Origin: an uncultured Sutterella sp.
GTDB taxonomy: Bacteria > Pseudomonadota > Gammaproteobacteria > Burkholderiales > Burkholderiaceae_F
Assembly: GCA_900770335.1 (NCBI GenBank)
Contig: CAAGKD010000008.1
Location: 1-47,501 of the forward strand
Reading direction: 5' to 3'
DNA length: 47,501 nt
Position numbers and translations under genes: made by a program. The notes beneath the pieces are model-generated. The model was not told the DNA's origin and did no database searches. It worked only from the letters and a program-made list of their open reading frames with translations. Shown here piece after piece: positions 32,015-40,125 of this stretch (positions are counted from its first letter, which is position 1; the number at the start of each line of letters is the position of its first letter).

Positions 32015-32950
32015 ATGACAGCGCTTCTTGTTGCGGATCATGACAACATTCGGCTTCGCCCCGCCACGGCCCAGGCGCTCGCCGCCGCCCGTGAGATGGG
32101 CGGCCCCGTGGATATTCTCGTCGCGGGCAACGAGTGCCTCGCCGTCGCCGAGGAGGCCGCCCGGCTCGAGGGGGTGAGGACCGTTCTCATCGCCCAGAAC
32201 CCGAGGCTCGCCCAGGAGCTGCCCGAAGTGCTCGCCGACCTCGTCGCCGCCGAGGCCGAGGGGTACGACCACGTGCTCTTCGCGGCCACCACGCTCGGCA
32301 AGGCCGCGATGCCCCGCGTCGCCGCGCTCCTTGACCGCGCCGCGATCTCGGACATCGTCGCCGTGAAGGGCCCGAGGACGTTCGTCCGCGGCATCTACGC
32401 CGGAGCGCTTCTCGCCACCGTCGAGACGACCGAGGACGTCGTCGTCGCCACCGTCCGCACGACCGCCTTCGAGGGCGTCGCCTCGATCGAAGCCGCCGCG
32501 CCGATCGAGCCGGTCGCCTGCCCCGACGCGAATGAGGACGCGCAGTTCGTGAAGTTCACCGAAGTTCAGAGCGACCGCCCTGAGCTCGTCTCCGCGAAGG
32601 TCGTCGTCGCCGGCGGCCGCGGCCTCATCGACGAGACGGGCTTCAAGGCCCTTGAGGAGCTCGCCGACGGCATCGGCGCCGCGGTGGGCGCCACGCGCAC
32701 TGCGGTCGACATGGGCCTGTGCCCCAACGACTGGCAGGTCGGCCAGACCGGCAAGATGATCGCCCCGCAGCTCTACATGGCCTTCGGCATCTCGGGCGCC
32801 ATCCAGCACACCGCGGGCATCAAGGACGCCAAGGTGATCGTCGCCGTCGACAAGGATCCCGAGGCGCCGATCTTCGAGGTCGCCGACTACGGCCTCGTCG
32901 CCGACGGCGCCGAGACCTGCCGCGCCCTTGCGGCGAAGCTCGCGAAGTGA
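32015..32950 (+). CDS. etfA: Electron transfer flavoprotein alpha subunit
   Basis: A 311-residue FAD-binding subunit. The C-terminal half carries the FAD motif: VVAGGRGLIDETGFKALEELA, GLCPNDWQVGQTGKMIAPQLYMAFGISGAIQH (core QTGKMIAPQLYMAFGISG) and KVIVAVDKDPEAPIFEVADYG. It forms the ETF heterodimer with EtfB, encoded 21 bases upstream. AGGGG precedes the ATG with a slightly long spacing. A hairpin follows. Confidence 0.96.
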   Translation: MTALLVADHDNIRLRPATAQALAAAREMGGPVDILVAGNECLAVAEEAARLEGVRTVLIAQNPRLAQELPEVLADLVAAEAEGYDHVLFAATTLGKAAMPRVAALLDRAAISDIVAVKGPRTFVRGIYAGALLATVETTEDVVVATVRTTAFEGVASIEAAAPIEPVACPDANEDAQFVKFTEVQSDRPELVSAKVVVAGGRGLIDETGFKALEELADGIGAAVGATRTAVDMGLCPNDWQVGQTGKMIAPQLYMAFGISGAIQHTAGIKDAKVIVAVDKDPEAPIFEVADYGLVADGAETCRALAAKLAK

Positions 32951-32958
32951 TTTCGCGG

Positions 32959-32982
32959 GAGGCTCCCGCTGACGGGAGCCTC
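32959..32982 (+). terminator. Hairpin after etfA
   Basis: GAGGCTCCCG (32959-32968) and CGGGAGCCTC (32973-32982) are perfect 10-base arms around a CTGA loop, eight bases after the etfA stop. There is no T run. Confidence 0.55.
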
Positions 32983-33003
32983 GACAAACCCGGGCCCCCG
33001 CGC

Positions 33004-33032
33004 TTGCGCGGCCGCCCGGGCTTGATTAAAAT
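33004..33032 (+). promoter_or_regulatory. Promoter of the rpsP-rimM-trmD-rplS operon
   Basis: TTGCGC (33004-33009) and TAAAAT (33027-33032) are 17 bases apart. The leader to rpsP is about 120 bases. Confidence 0.55.
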
Positions 33033-33158
33033 CCGCGCTTTCCCTGTGACCCGGCCCGGCGGGCCGGCTCCCAAGGAATCCAGTTTCATGAATCCGCTTC
33101 TCCCCGGGACGGGGGTTCGGATTCGTTTCAAAAGCACCAATGATTTGAGAGGTAACTC

Positions 33159-33434
33159 ATGGTCATCGTTCGTCTCGCCCGCGGCGGCTCCAAGAAGCGT
33201 CCGTTCTACTCCATCAACGTCTGCGACTCCCGCTGCCGCCGTGACGGCCGCTTCATCGAGCGCCTGGGCTTCTACAACCCGATGGCCGCCGGTCAGGCCG
33301 TCAAGCTCCAGGTCAATCTCGACCGCCTCGCCTTCTGGCAGGGCAACGGCGCCCAGCTCTCCGACACGGTCGCCCGTCTCGTGAAGGAGTTCAAGGCCCA
33401 GCCCGCCGCCGAGACCGCTCAGGCCGCTGAATAA
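33159..33434 (+). CDS. rpsP: 30S ribosomal protein S16
   Basis: A 91-residue ribosomal protein. MVIVRLARGGSKKRPFYSIN and the continuation DSRCRRDGRFIERLGFYNP are diagnostic. The short Ala/Glu-rich tail is variable in the family. It heads the rpsP-rimM-trmD-rplS operon. A 293-base spacer to rimM is unusually long for this operon and contains a hairpin at 33458-33481. Confidence 0.96.
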   Translation: MVIVRLARGGSKKRPFYSINVCDSRCRRDGRFIERLGFYNPMAAGQAVKLQVNLDRLAFWQGNGAQLSDTVARLVKEFKAQPAAETAQAAE

Positions 33435-33457
33435 TTCAGCCTGCCCGAAGCAGCTCA

Positions 33458-33481
33458 GGACGGGTCCGAAGCGATCCGTCC
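33458..33481 (+). terminator. Hairpin between rpsP and rimM (possible attenuator)
   Basis: GGACGGGTC (33458-33466) pairs with GATCCGTCC (33473-33481), nine pairs including one G-U, around a six-base loop. No T run follows. It lies 24 bases after the rpsP stop and could reduce read-through from rpsP into rimM-trmD. Confidence 0.45.
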
Positions 33482-33727
33482 GGCCGAAGGCCCCGCATCC
33501 CGTGAAAGGTGCGGACTCACGCCGCCGCAGCCCTTGCATCGTGCCTCTCGTGTCAAAGCACATTGGATGCGAGGGCGTCACAAGGCGGCAGGAGTCCGGT
33601 ATCTACGCCGACAAAAGGGATTGAGCGGGGCTTTTTCATGTCCGCTCCTTCTGGCTTCGCCGTTTCTTCCGTCCTTCCGGCGCGGGCTCCGCCGCGTCCG
33701 GACTCCCTCCTGCAACGAGGACACGCC

Positions 33728-34303
33728 ATGACTGAAAACGCCATTTCGTCCGAGACCACCGCCGACGCCTCCCGCGCCGCAGAACCCTCCGAGCTCGTCG
33801 AGCTCGGCCGCACCGCCGGCGCCTACGGCTTCCGGGGCTGGGTGCGCATCCAGCCTCTTGAGACGGGCGAGGTCCTCGAGGCCGTCCGCGACTGGGTGCT
33901 CGTCGACGTCCGGGGCGAGCGCACGCCCGTGCGCGTGAAGGGCCTGCGCCGCCACGGCGCGGGGCTCATCGCCAAGTGGGACGGGTGCGAGAGCAAGGAG
34001 GCCGCCGACGCGCTGCGCGTGCGCGTCGGGGTGCTTCGCGAGAACTTTCCCGAAGCGGGCGAGGACGCCGTCTGGGCGGTGGACCTTGAGGGGTGCGCTG
34101 CGGTCAATCGCGACGGGGCCGAGCTCGGCCGCATCGCGGGCGTCACGAGCAACGGCGCGCAGGACCTCTTCGTCATCGAGTACGCGGACGCCTCGGGCGC
34201 CCGCCGCACCTTTCTCATCCCGAACGTGCGCGACGTCTACGTCCTTGAGCTCGATCCGGCCGGCCGCCGCGCGGTCTTCGACTGGGATCCGGCCTGGCGC
34301 TGA
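33728..34303 (+). CDS. rimM: Ribosome maturation factor RimM
   Basis: A 191-residue 16S rRNA processing factor. It has the N-terminal RimM domain (VELGRTAGAYGFRGWVRIQPL, core GAYGFRGWVRI) and a C-terminal PRC-barrel domain (FPEAGEDAVWAVDLEGC, then RTFLIPNVRDVYVLELD). It assists 30S assembly. The ATG at 33728 is chosen because the upstream in-frame extension is low-complexity and unrelated; an acidic leader of about 20 residues precedes the domain. trmD follows after 32 bases. Confidence 0.93.
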   Translation: MTENAISSETTADASRAAEPSELVELGRTAGAYGFRGWVRIQPLETGEVLEAVRDWVLVDVRGERTPVRVKGLRRHGAGLIAKWDGCESKEAADALRVRVGVLRENFPEAGEDAVWAVDLEGCAAVNRDGAELGRIAGVTSNGAQDLFVIEYADASGARRTFLIPNVRDVYVLELDPAGRRAVFDWDPAWR

Positions 34304-34335
34304 GTCCCGTTCCTGCATTCATGGAGGCATGCGCC

Positions 34336-35091
34336 ATGCGCTTTGACGTCATCACGCTTTTTCCGGAGATCTTCGGCGCCGTGCGCGACTGCGGCATCAC
34401 CGCGCGCGCCCGCGCGCGGGGCCTGTGGCAGCTCAACTGCTGGAACCCCCGCGAGACCGCGACGGACTTCCATCGCACCGTCGACGACCGCCCCTTCGGC
34501 GGCGGACCGGGCATGGTGATGATGGCCGAGCCCCTCAAGCAGACGCTCGACGCGATCCGCGCCGCAGGCAACCGCGGCCGGGTGATCAGCTTCGCTCCGA
34601 ACGGCTCGCGCCTCACGGACGGCCGCGTGCGCGAGCTCGCCGCCGCGAAGGAGCCGATCGTGCTCGTCTGCGGCCGCTACGAGGGGATCGACGAGCGGTT
34701 CCTCGAGACGGAGGTTGACGAGGTGGTGAGCCTCGGGGACTTCGTGCTCTCGGGCGGGGAGCTGCCGGCCTGCGCGCTCATCGACGCCGTCGTGCGCCAG
34801 CTTCCCGGGGCGATCAAGGATCTCTCGGCCTCGGACGAGAGCTTCGCGACGGGCCTGCTTGACGCGCCGCACTACACGCGGCCCGAGGTCTGGCGCGGCA
34901 TGCCCGTGCCGGACGTGCTCCTCTCGGGGCACCACAGGAACATCGCCGCCTGGTCGCGCGAAAAAAGTCTTGAGCTCACGTTGCGCACCCGCCCCGACCT
35001 CATTACAATCGCGAACTCTTCGGGTCTGCTCACGCGCGAGGACGTCAGGTTCCTGCGCGCGCGCGGCGCGAAGATCCCGTCAGGAAAGTGA
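34336..35091 (+). CDS. trmD: tRNA (guanine-N1)-methyltransferase
   Basis: A 251-residue SPOUT methyltransferase making m1G37 in tRNA. MRFDVITLFPEIFGAV at the start, RPFGGGPGMVMMAEPL, and the trefoil knot loop LVCGRYEGIDERFLET with SLGDFVLSGGELPA are diagnostic. GGAGG lies eight bases before the ATG at 34336, which excludes a longer form from 34321. It is the third gene of the rpsP operon; rplS follows after 121 bases. Confidence 0.96.
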   Translation: MRFDVITLFPEIFGAVRDCGITARARARGLWQLNCWNPRETATDFHRTVDDRPFGGGPGMVMMAEPLKQTLDAIRAAGNRGRVISFAPNGSRLTDGRVRELAAAKEPIVLVCGRYEGIDERFLETEVDEVVSLGDFVLSGGELPACALIDAVVRQLPGAIKDLSASDESFATGLLDAPHYTRPEVWRGMPVPDVLLSGHHRNIAAWSREKSLELTLRTRPDLITIANSSGLLTREDVRFLRARGAKIPSGK

Positions 35092-35212
35092 GGGCGGTCC
35101 GCGAGACCGCATTGAGCTTTCCTCCTGAACAATCAACCATCCTATCTGCGGCGGACTCCCCCTGCGGGGCCCCTAACACTCAGGCCGCATGAAGATGGGT
35201 ACGGAGCTAGAA

Positions 35213-35584
35213 ATGAATCTGATCGAGGTTCTTGAACAGGAAGAAATGGCCCGCGTCACCGCCGGCAAGACCATCCCCGACTTCCGCGCCGGCGACACGG
35301 TCATCGTGTCCGTCAACGTGGTTGAAGGCACGCGCAAGCGCGTCCAGGCCTTCGAGGGTGTCGTCATCGCCCGTCGCAACCGCGGCCTCAACTCCTCGTT
35401 CATCGTTCGCAAGATCTCGTCCGGCGAAGGCGTGGAGCGCACGTTCCAGACCTACTCGCCCGCGATCGCCAACATCGAAGTGAAGCGTCACGGCGACGTC
35501 CGCCGCGCCAAGCTCTACTACCTGCGCGAACGTTCCGGCAAGGCCGCCCGCATCAAGGAGCGCCTCGTCCGCAAGGAGGCCTGA
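35213..35584 (+). CDS. rplS: 50S ribosomal protein L19
   Basis: A 123-residue ribosomal protein. It has the PDFRAGDTVIVSVNVVEGTRKRVQAFEG core (VNVVEGTRKRVQAFEG), the segment SFIVRKISSGEGVERTFQ, and a basic C-terminus with KLYYLRERSGKAARIKERL. GGAG lies six bases before the ATG at 35213. It is the last gene of the operon and ends at a strong terminator. Confidence 0.96.
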   Translation: MNLIEVLEQEEMARVTAGKTIPDFRAGDTVIVSVNVVEGTRKRVQAFEGVVIARRNRGLNSSFIVRKISSGEGVERTFQTYSPAIANIEVKRHGDVRRAKLYYLRERSGKAARIKERLVRKEA

Positions 35585-35623
35585 TTCCCCGCGAGTCAGC
35601 CGCTTCCCTGAAGCGATTGGGAG

Positions 35624-35666
35624 AACCCCCGTCAAGCCCTTCACCGGGCCGCGGGGGTTTTCTTTT
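35624..35666 (+). terminator. Terminator of the rpsP-rplS operon
   Basis: AACCCCCG (35624-35631) pairs with CGGGGGTT (35652-35659), strengthened by an inner GCCC/GGGC pair of arms, and is followed by TTTTCTTTT. Confidence 0.8.
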
Positions 35667-35857
35667 GCCTGCTGCGCGCGGGGCGCATTCTTTTTCGCCC
35701 TTCCTCGGTGGAAGTGCCTAAGCGGGGCGCGGGTGCCTCAACAAAGGCCGCGATCTCTTTTCCGGAATCGGGCCGCGCCGCGGCGAGGTCCCTACAATCG
35801 ATCTTTCCCGCTCCTCGCAAATCTCTTCTTTCAGCGAAGGTATTTCTAGGAGCTTCA

Positions 35858-36991
35858 ATGCATTTCAATCACGGAGAAGACGAAATGGCGCAGAGCTACA
35901 CGGTGACGATCCCTCATTACAGCGTCGGTCCCACATGCTACGACGAGATCGGCGAGGTCACGCGCTTCTATGGGCGGAGCGCCGTCGTGATCGGCGGCGA
36001 GACGGCCCTTGCCAAGGCGGGCGAGGCCCTGCGCGCCGGCCTTGAGAAGGCCGGCATCGAGGTCCTCGACTGGCGCGTCTACGGCAAGGACGCCACGAAC
36101 GCCGCGATCGAGCGCATCACGACCTCCCCGGCCGCTCAGAAGGCCGACATGCTCTTCGGCGTGGGCGGCGGCCGCGCCATCGACACCGTGAAGTCTGCGG
36201 CCGACATCCTCGGCAAGCCCTGCTTCTCCTGCCCGACCGTGGCCTCGAACTGCGCTCCGGTCTCCGCGATCGGCGTCATCTACAAGGACGACGGCGCCCT
36301 GAGCCACTACCACTTCACGAAGCGCTGCCCCGAGCACTGCTTCATCAACACCTCCGTGATCCTCGACAGCCCCGAGGAGCTCTTCTGGGCCGGCATCGGC
36401 GACGCCCTCTCCAAGCAGTCCGAGAGCCAGCTCGCCTCGCGCGGCAAGGATCTCACGCACACGCCGCTGCTCGGCGTCCAGGTCGGCCTCATCTGCGACG
36501 GGCCCCTGCTTGCCTACGGCAAGCTCGCGCTCGAGGACTTCCGCGCGAAGAAGGTCACGCGCGCCTTCACCGAGTCGGTCCTCGACATCATCGTCTCGAC
36601 GGGCATCACGTCGAACCTCGTCACGACGAAGGACAGCTACTACTACAACTCCTCGCTCGCGCACTGCTTCTACAACGCCTCGATGGTGCTCCCCGAGATC
36701 CACAAGCACCTCCACGGCGAGGTCGTGAGCTTCGGCACGCTCGTGCTGCACGCCGTCGACGGCAACGAGGAGGCGCTCGAGCGCATGCTCGCCTTCAACC
36801 GCTCCGTGAAGCTGCCCGTCACGCTCGCCGAGCTCGACATCACCCGTCCCGAGCAGGTGGAGGCCCTGATTGACCGGGCCGTGTCCATCAAGGAGTGGAC
36901 CTGCGTGCCCTACGAGATGACGAAGGACAAGTTCCGCGCCGGCATCTATGAGGTCGACCGCCGCGGCCGCGAGCTGATCGCCGCCGAATGA
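35858..36991 (+). CDS. Iron-containing alcohol dehydrogenase, glycerol dehydrogenase (GldA)-like
   Basis: A 377-residue group III dehydrogenase. The NAD-binding LFGVGGGRAIDTVKSAAD is close to that of glycerol dehydrogenase. Metal ligands fit the GldA pattern: Asp in GIGDALSKQSES and His in SLAHCF and in KHLHGEVVSFG. Such enzymes oxidise glycerol or reduce small ketones and aldehydes. Two ATG starts are possible: 35858 with AGGAG five bases upstream, and 35885 with GGAG eight bases upstream, the latter removing nine residues. A TACAAT -10-like box lies at 35793-35798 without a good -35. It stands alone, convergent with the RlmL-like gene. Confidence 0.85.
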   Translation: MHFNHGEDEMAQSYTVTIPHYSVGPTCYDEIGEVTRFYGRSAVVIGGETALAKAGEALRAGLEKAGIEVLDWRVYGKDATNAAIERITTSPAAQKADMLFGVGGGRAIDTVKSAADILGKPCFSCPTVASNCAPVSAIGVIYKDDGALSHYHFTKRCPEHCFINTSVILDSPEELFWAGIGDALSKQSESQLASRGKDLTHTPLLGVQVGLICDGPLLAYGKLALEDFRAKKVTRAFTESVLDIIVSTGITSNLVTTKDSYYYNSSLAHCFYNASMVLPEIHKHLHGEVVSFGTLVLHAVDGNEEALERMLAFNRSVKLPVTLAELDITRPEQVEALIDRAVSIKEWTCVPYEMTKDKFRAGIYEVDRRGRELIAAE

Positions 36992-37044
36992 TGAGCCGGA
37001 GCGTCGGGGGCGCTGTCGCCGCCTGACGCATCGGACTCACGGCC

Positions 37045-37083
37045 CCGAGGGCCGCCGCGCTTCTCCGTCGCGGCGGCCCTCGG
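37045..37083. terminator. Long hairpin between convergent genes
   Basis: CCGAGGGCCGCCGCG (37045-37059) and CGCGGCGGCCCTCGG (37069-37083) form a perfect 15-bp stem with a nine-base loop. It lies between the GldA-like gene and the convergent RlmL-like gene and probably serves both, although T runs are missing on both sides. Confidence 0.6.
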
Positions 37084-37106
37084 CGCATTCCGGGCGCGCG
37101 GTCGGG

Positions 37107-38312
37107 TCAGTCCGCTTCGGTCCGGCCTTCCAGGGCCTTCCTGCGGTTGCTGCCCGCGACCATGTCGAAGCGGAAGAACCGGCATTCGAGGGGACCATTG
37201 AAGAGGACGGTCTTCCTCGACTCCTTGAGGCGCATCTGACCGGGAAGGAGCCGGTCGGAGGTGAGAAGCCACGCCGTCCAGCCGGCGAAGCCGCTCTTCA
37301 GCGCCCCGGCGAAGTCGCGCATCATCGCGGCGATCGAGGCGCTCTTGGGGTTGGACTGCTCGCCGTACGGCGGGTTGGCGATGACGAGGCCCGGCTCGGC
37401 CCCCTCGGGCGGGCGGACCTCGCGGGCGTCGCCCTGCGAGAAGACGATCCGGCCGTCATCGATGAGCGCGCCGAAGCCCGCGCGGCGGGCGTTCTCGACG
37501 GCCTTCTCGACGACGATCGAGGAGATGTCGTGCGCCTCGATCCTCACTTTTGCGTGCATGTTCCGCGCTGCGCGGGCGTCCTCCTTCATCTCGCGCCAGA
37601 GGGCCATGTCGAAGCCCTCAAGGTGCTCGAAGTCAAAGTGACGGTTGAGGCCCGGGGCGGTGTTCGTCGCCATGGCTGCGGCCTCGATCGCGATCGTGCC
37701 CGAGCCGCAGAAGGGGTCGACCAGGGGCTTGTCGGCGGTCCAGCCCGAGAGCATGAGGAGCGCCGCGGCGAGGTTCTCCTTGAGAGGAGCCTCGCCGTGC
37801 TCGAGACGCCAGCCGCGCTTGAAGAGCGACTCGCCCGCGAGGTCGACGTAGAAGCTCACGTGGTCGAACGTGAAGTACGCCTCGACGCGCACGTCGGGCT
37901 GGCGGCGATCGACCGAGGGGCGGCGGCCGGCGAGCTCCGTGAAGCGGTCGCACAGGCCGTCCTTGATGCGCAGCGTCGCAAAGTCAAGGCTCTCGAGCGG
38001 GCAGCGGTTCGCCGAGGAGTGGATGCGGAACGTGACGTCCGGTCCGAACCACTTCTCCCAGGGGGTCTTCTTCGCGAGCGCGTAGACGTCGCGGCTGTCC
38101 CAGTACTCGCCGAAGGCGACGCGCAGGAGCACGCGGGTGGCGAGCCGGGAGTGCAGGCACACGGCCATGCCGAGTTCAGGGCCGCCGGCGAACTGCACGC
38201 CGCCCTTCTGGGGGCGGACGAGGTCAGGATCGGCGTTGAGCGCGAGGATTTCCTCGGCGAGAAGCTTCTCAAGCCCGAAGGGGCAGGGAGCGTGGAAGAC
38301 GAAGCTCGGCAT
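37107..38312 (-). CDS. RlmL-like 23S rRNA guanine-N2 methyltransferase
   Basis: A 401-residue class I SAM-dependent RNA methyltransferase with an N-terminal THUMP-type domain (about 1-165: FHAPCPFGLEKLLAEEI, then TFRIHSSANRCPL) and a C-terminal methyltransferase domain. LVDPFCGSGTIAIEAA is the SAM-binding motif and LVIANPPYGEQSN the catalytic NPPY motif. It matches the N-terminal half of the E. coli RlmKL fusion, which makes m2G2445. Single-domain forms of this size are common in betaproteobacteria. It is transcribed alone on the minus strand. Confidence 0.85.
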   Translation of the reverse strand: MPSFVFHAPCPFGLEKLLAEEILALNADPDLVRPQKGGVQFAGGPELGMAVCLHSRLATRVLLRVAFGEYWDSRDVYALAKKTPWEKWFGPDVTFRIHSSANRCPLESLDFATLRIKDGLCDRFTELAGRRPSVDRRQPDVRVEAYFTFDHVSFYVDLAGESLFKRGWRLEHGEAPLKENLAAALLMLSGWTADKPLVDPFCGSGTIAIEAAAMATNTAPGLNRHFDFEHLEGFDMALWREMKEDARAARNMHAKVRIEAHDISSIVVEKAVENARRAGFGALIDDGRIVFSQGDAREVRPPEGAEPGLVIANPPYGEQSNPKSASIAAMMRDFAGALKSGFAGWTAWLLTSDRLLPGQMRLKESRKTVLFNGPLECRFFRFDMVAGSNRRKALEGRTEAD

Positions 38313-38630
38313 GGCGGGATGTGGGTGAATGGGTGGAGGATGCGGCTCAGGCCGGCGCGGAGCCGGTGAAGACTGCTGAATCCGTCATTCTAGAGTGCCG
38401 CGGATCAAGGGGAGGGAGCGAGAGCGCTCTGCAAGGCAAATGACGCGCCTGGCCGGAGGGAAGAACGCTTCGGCGTTCTGAGTTCTGAAGGCTCTGTAAA
38501 GTGCGAGCTGCGCACGCTCGGAAAGCAGCCCTCTCCGGCAACGAGTCTCTTCGCAGGAGTCATGATCCGCTCCTTGGCGTGATCGGACAGGCGGGATCGC
38601 AGCTCCCGCCTGGGCGCCAGTGAAGCAGGT
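38313..38630. other. 318-base region between proA and the RlmL-like gene
   Basis: It holds the 3' side of proA and the start of the RlmL-like gene. A hairpin AGAACGC-TTCG-GCGTTCT (38462-38479) has the extra-stable UUCG loop if read on the plus strand, and CGAA on the minus strand. The palindrome AGAGCGCTCT lies at 38424-38433. A 52-codon ORF at 38405-38563 is the only coding candidate and is doubtful. Confidence 0.5.
38405..38563 (-). CDS. Possible 52-residue small ORF downstream of proA
   Basis: This minus-strand ORF has a textbook AAGGAG ribosome binding site six bases before its ATG at 38563, and lies 67 bases after proA on the same strand. The predicted product is basic and Ser/Pro-rich with no recognisable domain, and the UUCG hairpin falls inside it. 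It may be a real short gene or chance in 3' sequence of proA. Confidence 0.2.
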   Translation of the reverse strand: MTPAKRLVAGEGCFPSVRSSHFTEPSELRTPKRSSLRPGASFALQSALAPSP

Positions 38631-39962
38631 TCAGCGTCGTCCCTCGCCATGCCCGAGCACGATCCACTTGAGGGACGTGAGGCCCTCGAGCCCCACGGGG
38701 CCGCGTGCATGCAGGCGGTCCGTCGAGATGCCGATCTCCGCGCCGAGGCCGTATTCGAACCCGTCGGCGAAGCGCGTCGAGGCGTTCACCATCACCGAGC
38801 TCGAGTCCACCTCGCGCAGGAACCGCTCCGAAGCGGAGAGGCTCTCCGTGATGATCGCGTCGGTGTGGTGCGAGCCGTGCGTCTCGATGAAGTCGATCGC
38901 CTCGTCGAGCGAATCGACGACGGCGACGCTGATCACGGGGGCGTTCCACTCGGTGTCAAAGTCCTCGGGAGCGGCTCGCCGCGCGGGGAGGCCAGAGTCG
39001 TTGAGGATGCCGAAGGCCCGCTCGTCCGCGCGCATCTCAACGCTCTTCTCGGCATAGATCCGGCCGATCCGCGGGAGGAACGCCTCGGCGGCGGCCGCGT
39101 GCACGAGGAGCGTCTCCGTGGCGTTGCAGGGCGAGAAGCGCTGCGTCTTGGCGTTGTCCGCCACCGAGACGGCCATGTCGAGGCTTGCCGACGCGTCTAC
39201 ATAGGTGTGGCAGATGCCGTTGAGGTGCTTGATCATCGGCACCGTTGCGTCGCGCATCAGGCGGCTGATGAGGCTCTTGCCGCCCCGGGGGATGAGGACG
39301 TCAACGAAGTCGCGCGCCCGGATGAGCTCGCCCACGACGGCCCGGTCCGAGGTCGGGACGACCTGGACGGCCTGCGCGGGCAGGTCCGCCGACTCGAGCG
39401 CAAGAGAGATGAGACGAGCGAGGGCGCGGTTGCTCCTGAGCGCCTCGTGTCCGCCCCGGAGGATCACCGCGTCGCCCGCCTTGAGACAGAGCGCCGCGGC
39501 GTCGATCGTGACATTGGGGCGCGACTCGTAGATGATGCCGACGACGCCGAGCGGAACGCGCATGCGCCCGACCTCAATTCCGCAGGGGCGGGGCCGCATC
39601 TCGGTCACGACGCCGACGGGATCGGGAAGATCCGCGATCTGCAGCACCCCTTCGGCCATGCGGTCGAGAACCGCGCGGCTGATCGTGAGCCGGTCGATGA
39701 AGGCTTCGCTCAGCCCCTCCGCGCGCGCGGCGGCAAGGTCCTCGGCGTTCGCGCGGGCGATCTCCGGGGCGCTCGCTCTCAGGAGCCGGGCGAGCTCCCT
39801 CAGGGCCGCGTTCTTCTGCGCCGAGCGCGCGCGCGCCATGCCGCGCGCGGCGGCGCGGGCCGCAAGGCCCATTTCGCGCATGAGCGCCGCGGGATCGGAG
39901 CGATCAGCGGTCACATCGTTTTCCGGGGCGACGCGGCCCGAGCGCTCGAGTTCATTCGTCAT
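38631..39962 (-). CDS. proA: Gamma-glutamyl phosphate reductase
   Basis: A 443-residue NADPH-dependent enzyme of proline synthesis. It has the aldehyde-dehydrogenase-like fold with RVPLGVVGIIYESRPNVT, CLKAGDAVILRGGHEALRSN (core CLKAGDAVILRGGHEA), LIPRGGKSLI and the catalytic-Cys segment RFSPCNATETLLVH. The N-terminal 25 residues are a variable acidic extension. It follows holA by 163 bases, with a terminator between. The order leuS-lptE-holA-proA is typical of betaproteobacteria. proB is absent here; proC is at 27825. Confidence 0.95.
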   Translation of the reverse strand: MTNELERSGRVAPENDVTADRSDPAALMREMGLAARAAARGMARARSAQKNAALRELARLLRASAPEIARANAEDLAAARAEGLSEAFIDRLTISRAVLDRMAEGVLQIADLPDPVGVVTEMRPRPCGIEVGRMRVPLGVVGIIYESRPNVTIDAAALCLKAGDAVILRGGHEALRSNRALARLISLALESADLPAQAVQVVPTSDRAVVGELIRARDFVDVLIPRGGKSLISRLMRDATVPMIKHLNGICHTYVDASASLDMAVSVADNAKTQRFSPCNATETLLVHAAAAEAFLPRIGRIYAEKSVEMRADERAFGILNDSGLPARRAAPEDFDTEWNAPVISVAVVDSLDEAIDFIETHGSHHTDAIITESLSASERFLREVDSSSVMVNASTRFADGFEYGLGAEIGISTDRLHARGPVGLEGLTSLKWIVLGHGEGRR

Positions 39963-40027
39963 GACGGCATCTCCTCATCCGTGTTCGGTCTGGGACGCTC
40001 CGGCTGAGGCCGGCTCGCGCTGAAGGC

Positions 40028-40064
40028 GAAAGAAACGGCCGGCCCGCCTGAGGTCGGTCCGGCC
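40028..40064 (-). terminator. Terminator between holA and proA
   Basis: GGCCGG (40037-40042) with inner CCG pairs with CGG and CCGGCC (40059-40064). On the minus strand the stem runs into GTTTCTTTC. It lies about 60 bases after the holA stop, so proA may depend on read-through or its own promoter. Confidence 0.5.
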
Positions 40065-40125
40065 ATTCTACGGCCGCAAGCCCGAAGCGCCTCCGTCCTG
40101 GCGCGAGGCTTCGCGCAGGCGGGCC

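Noticed and set aside
33509..33727. A longer RimM with an extra 73 N-terminal residues
   Set aside because: The extension is Ser/Pro-rich without similarity to the family, and the ATG at 33728 gives a normal-length RimM.
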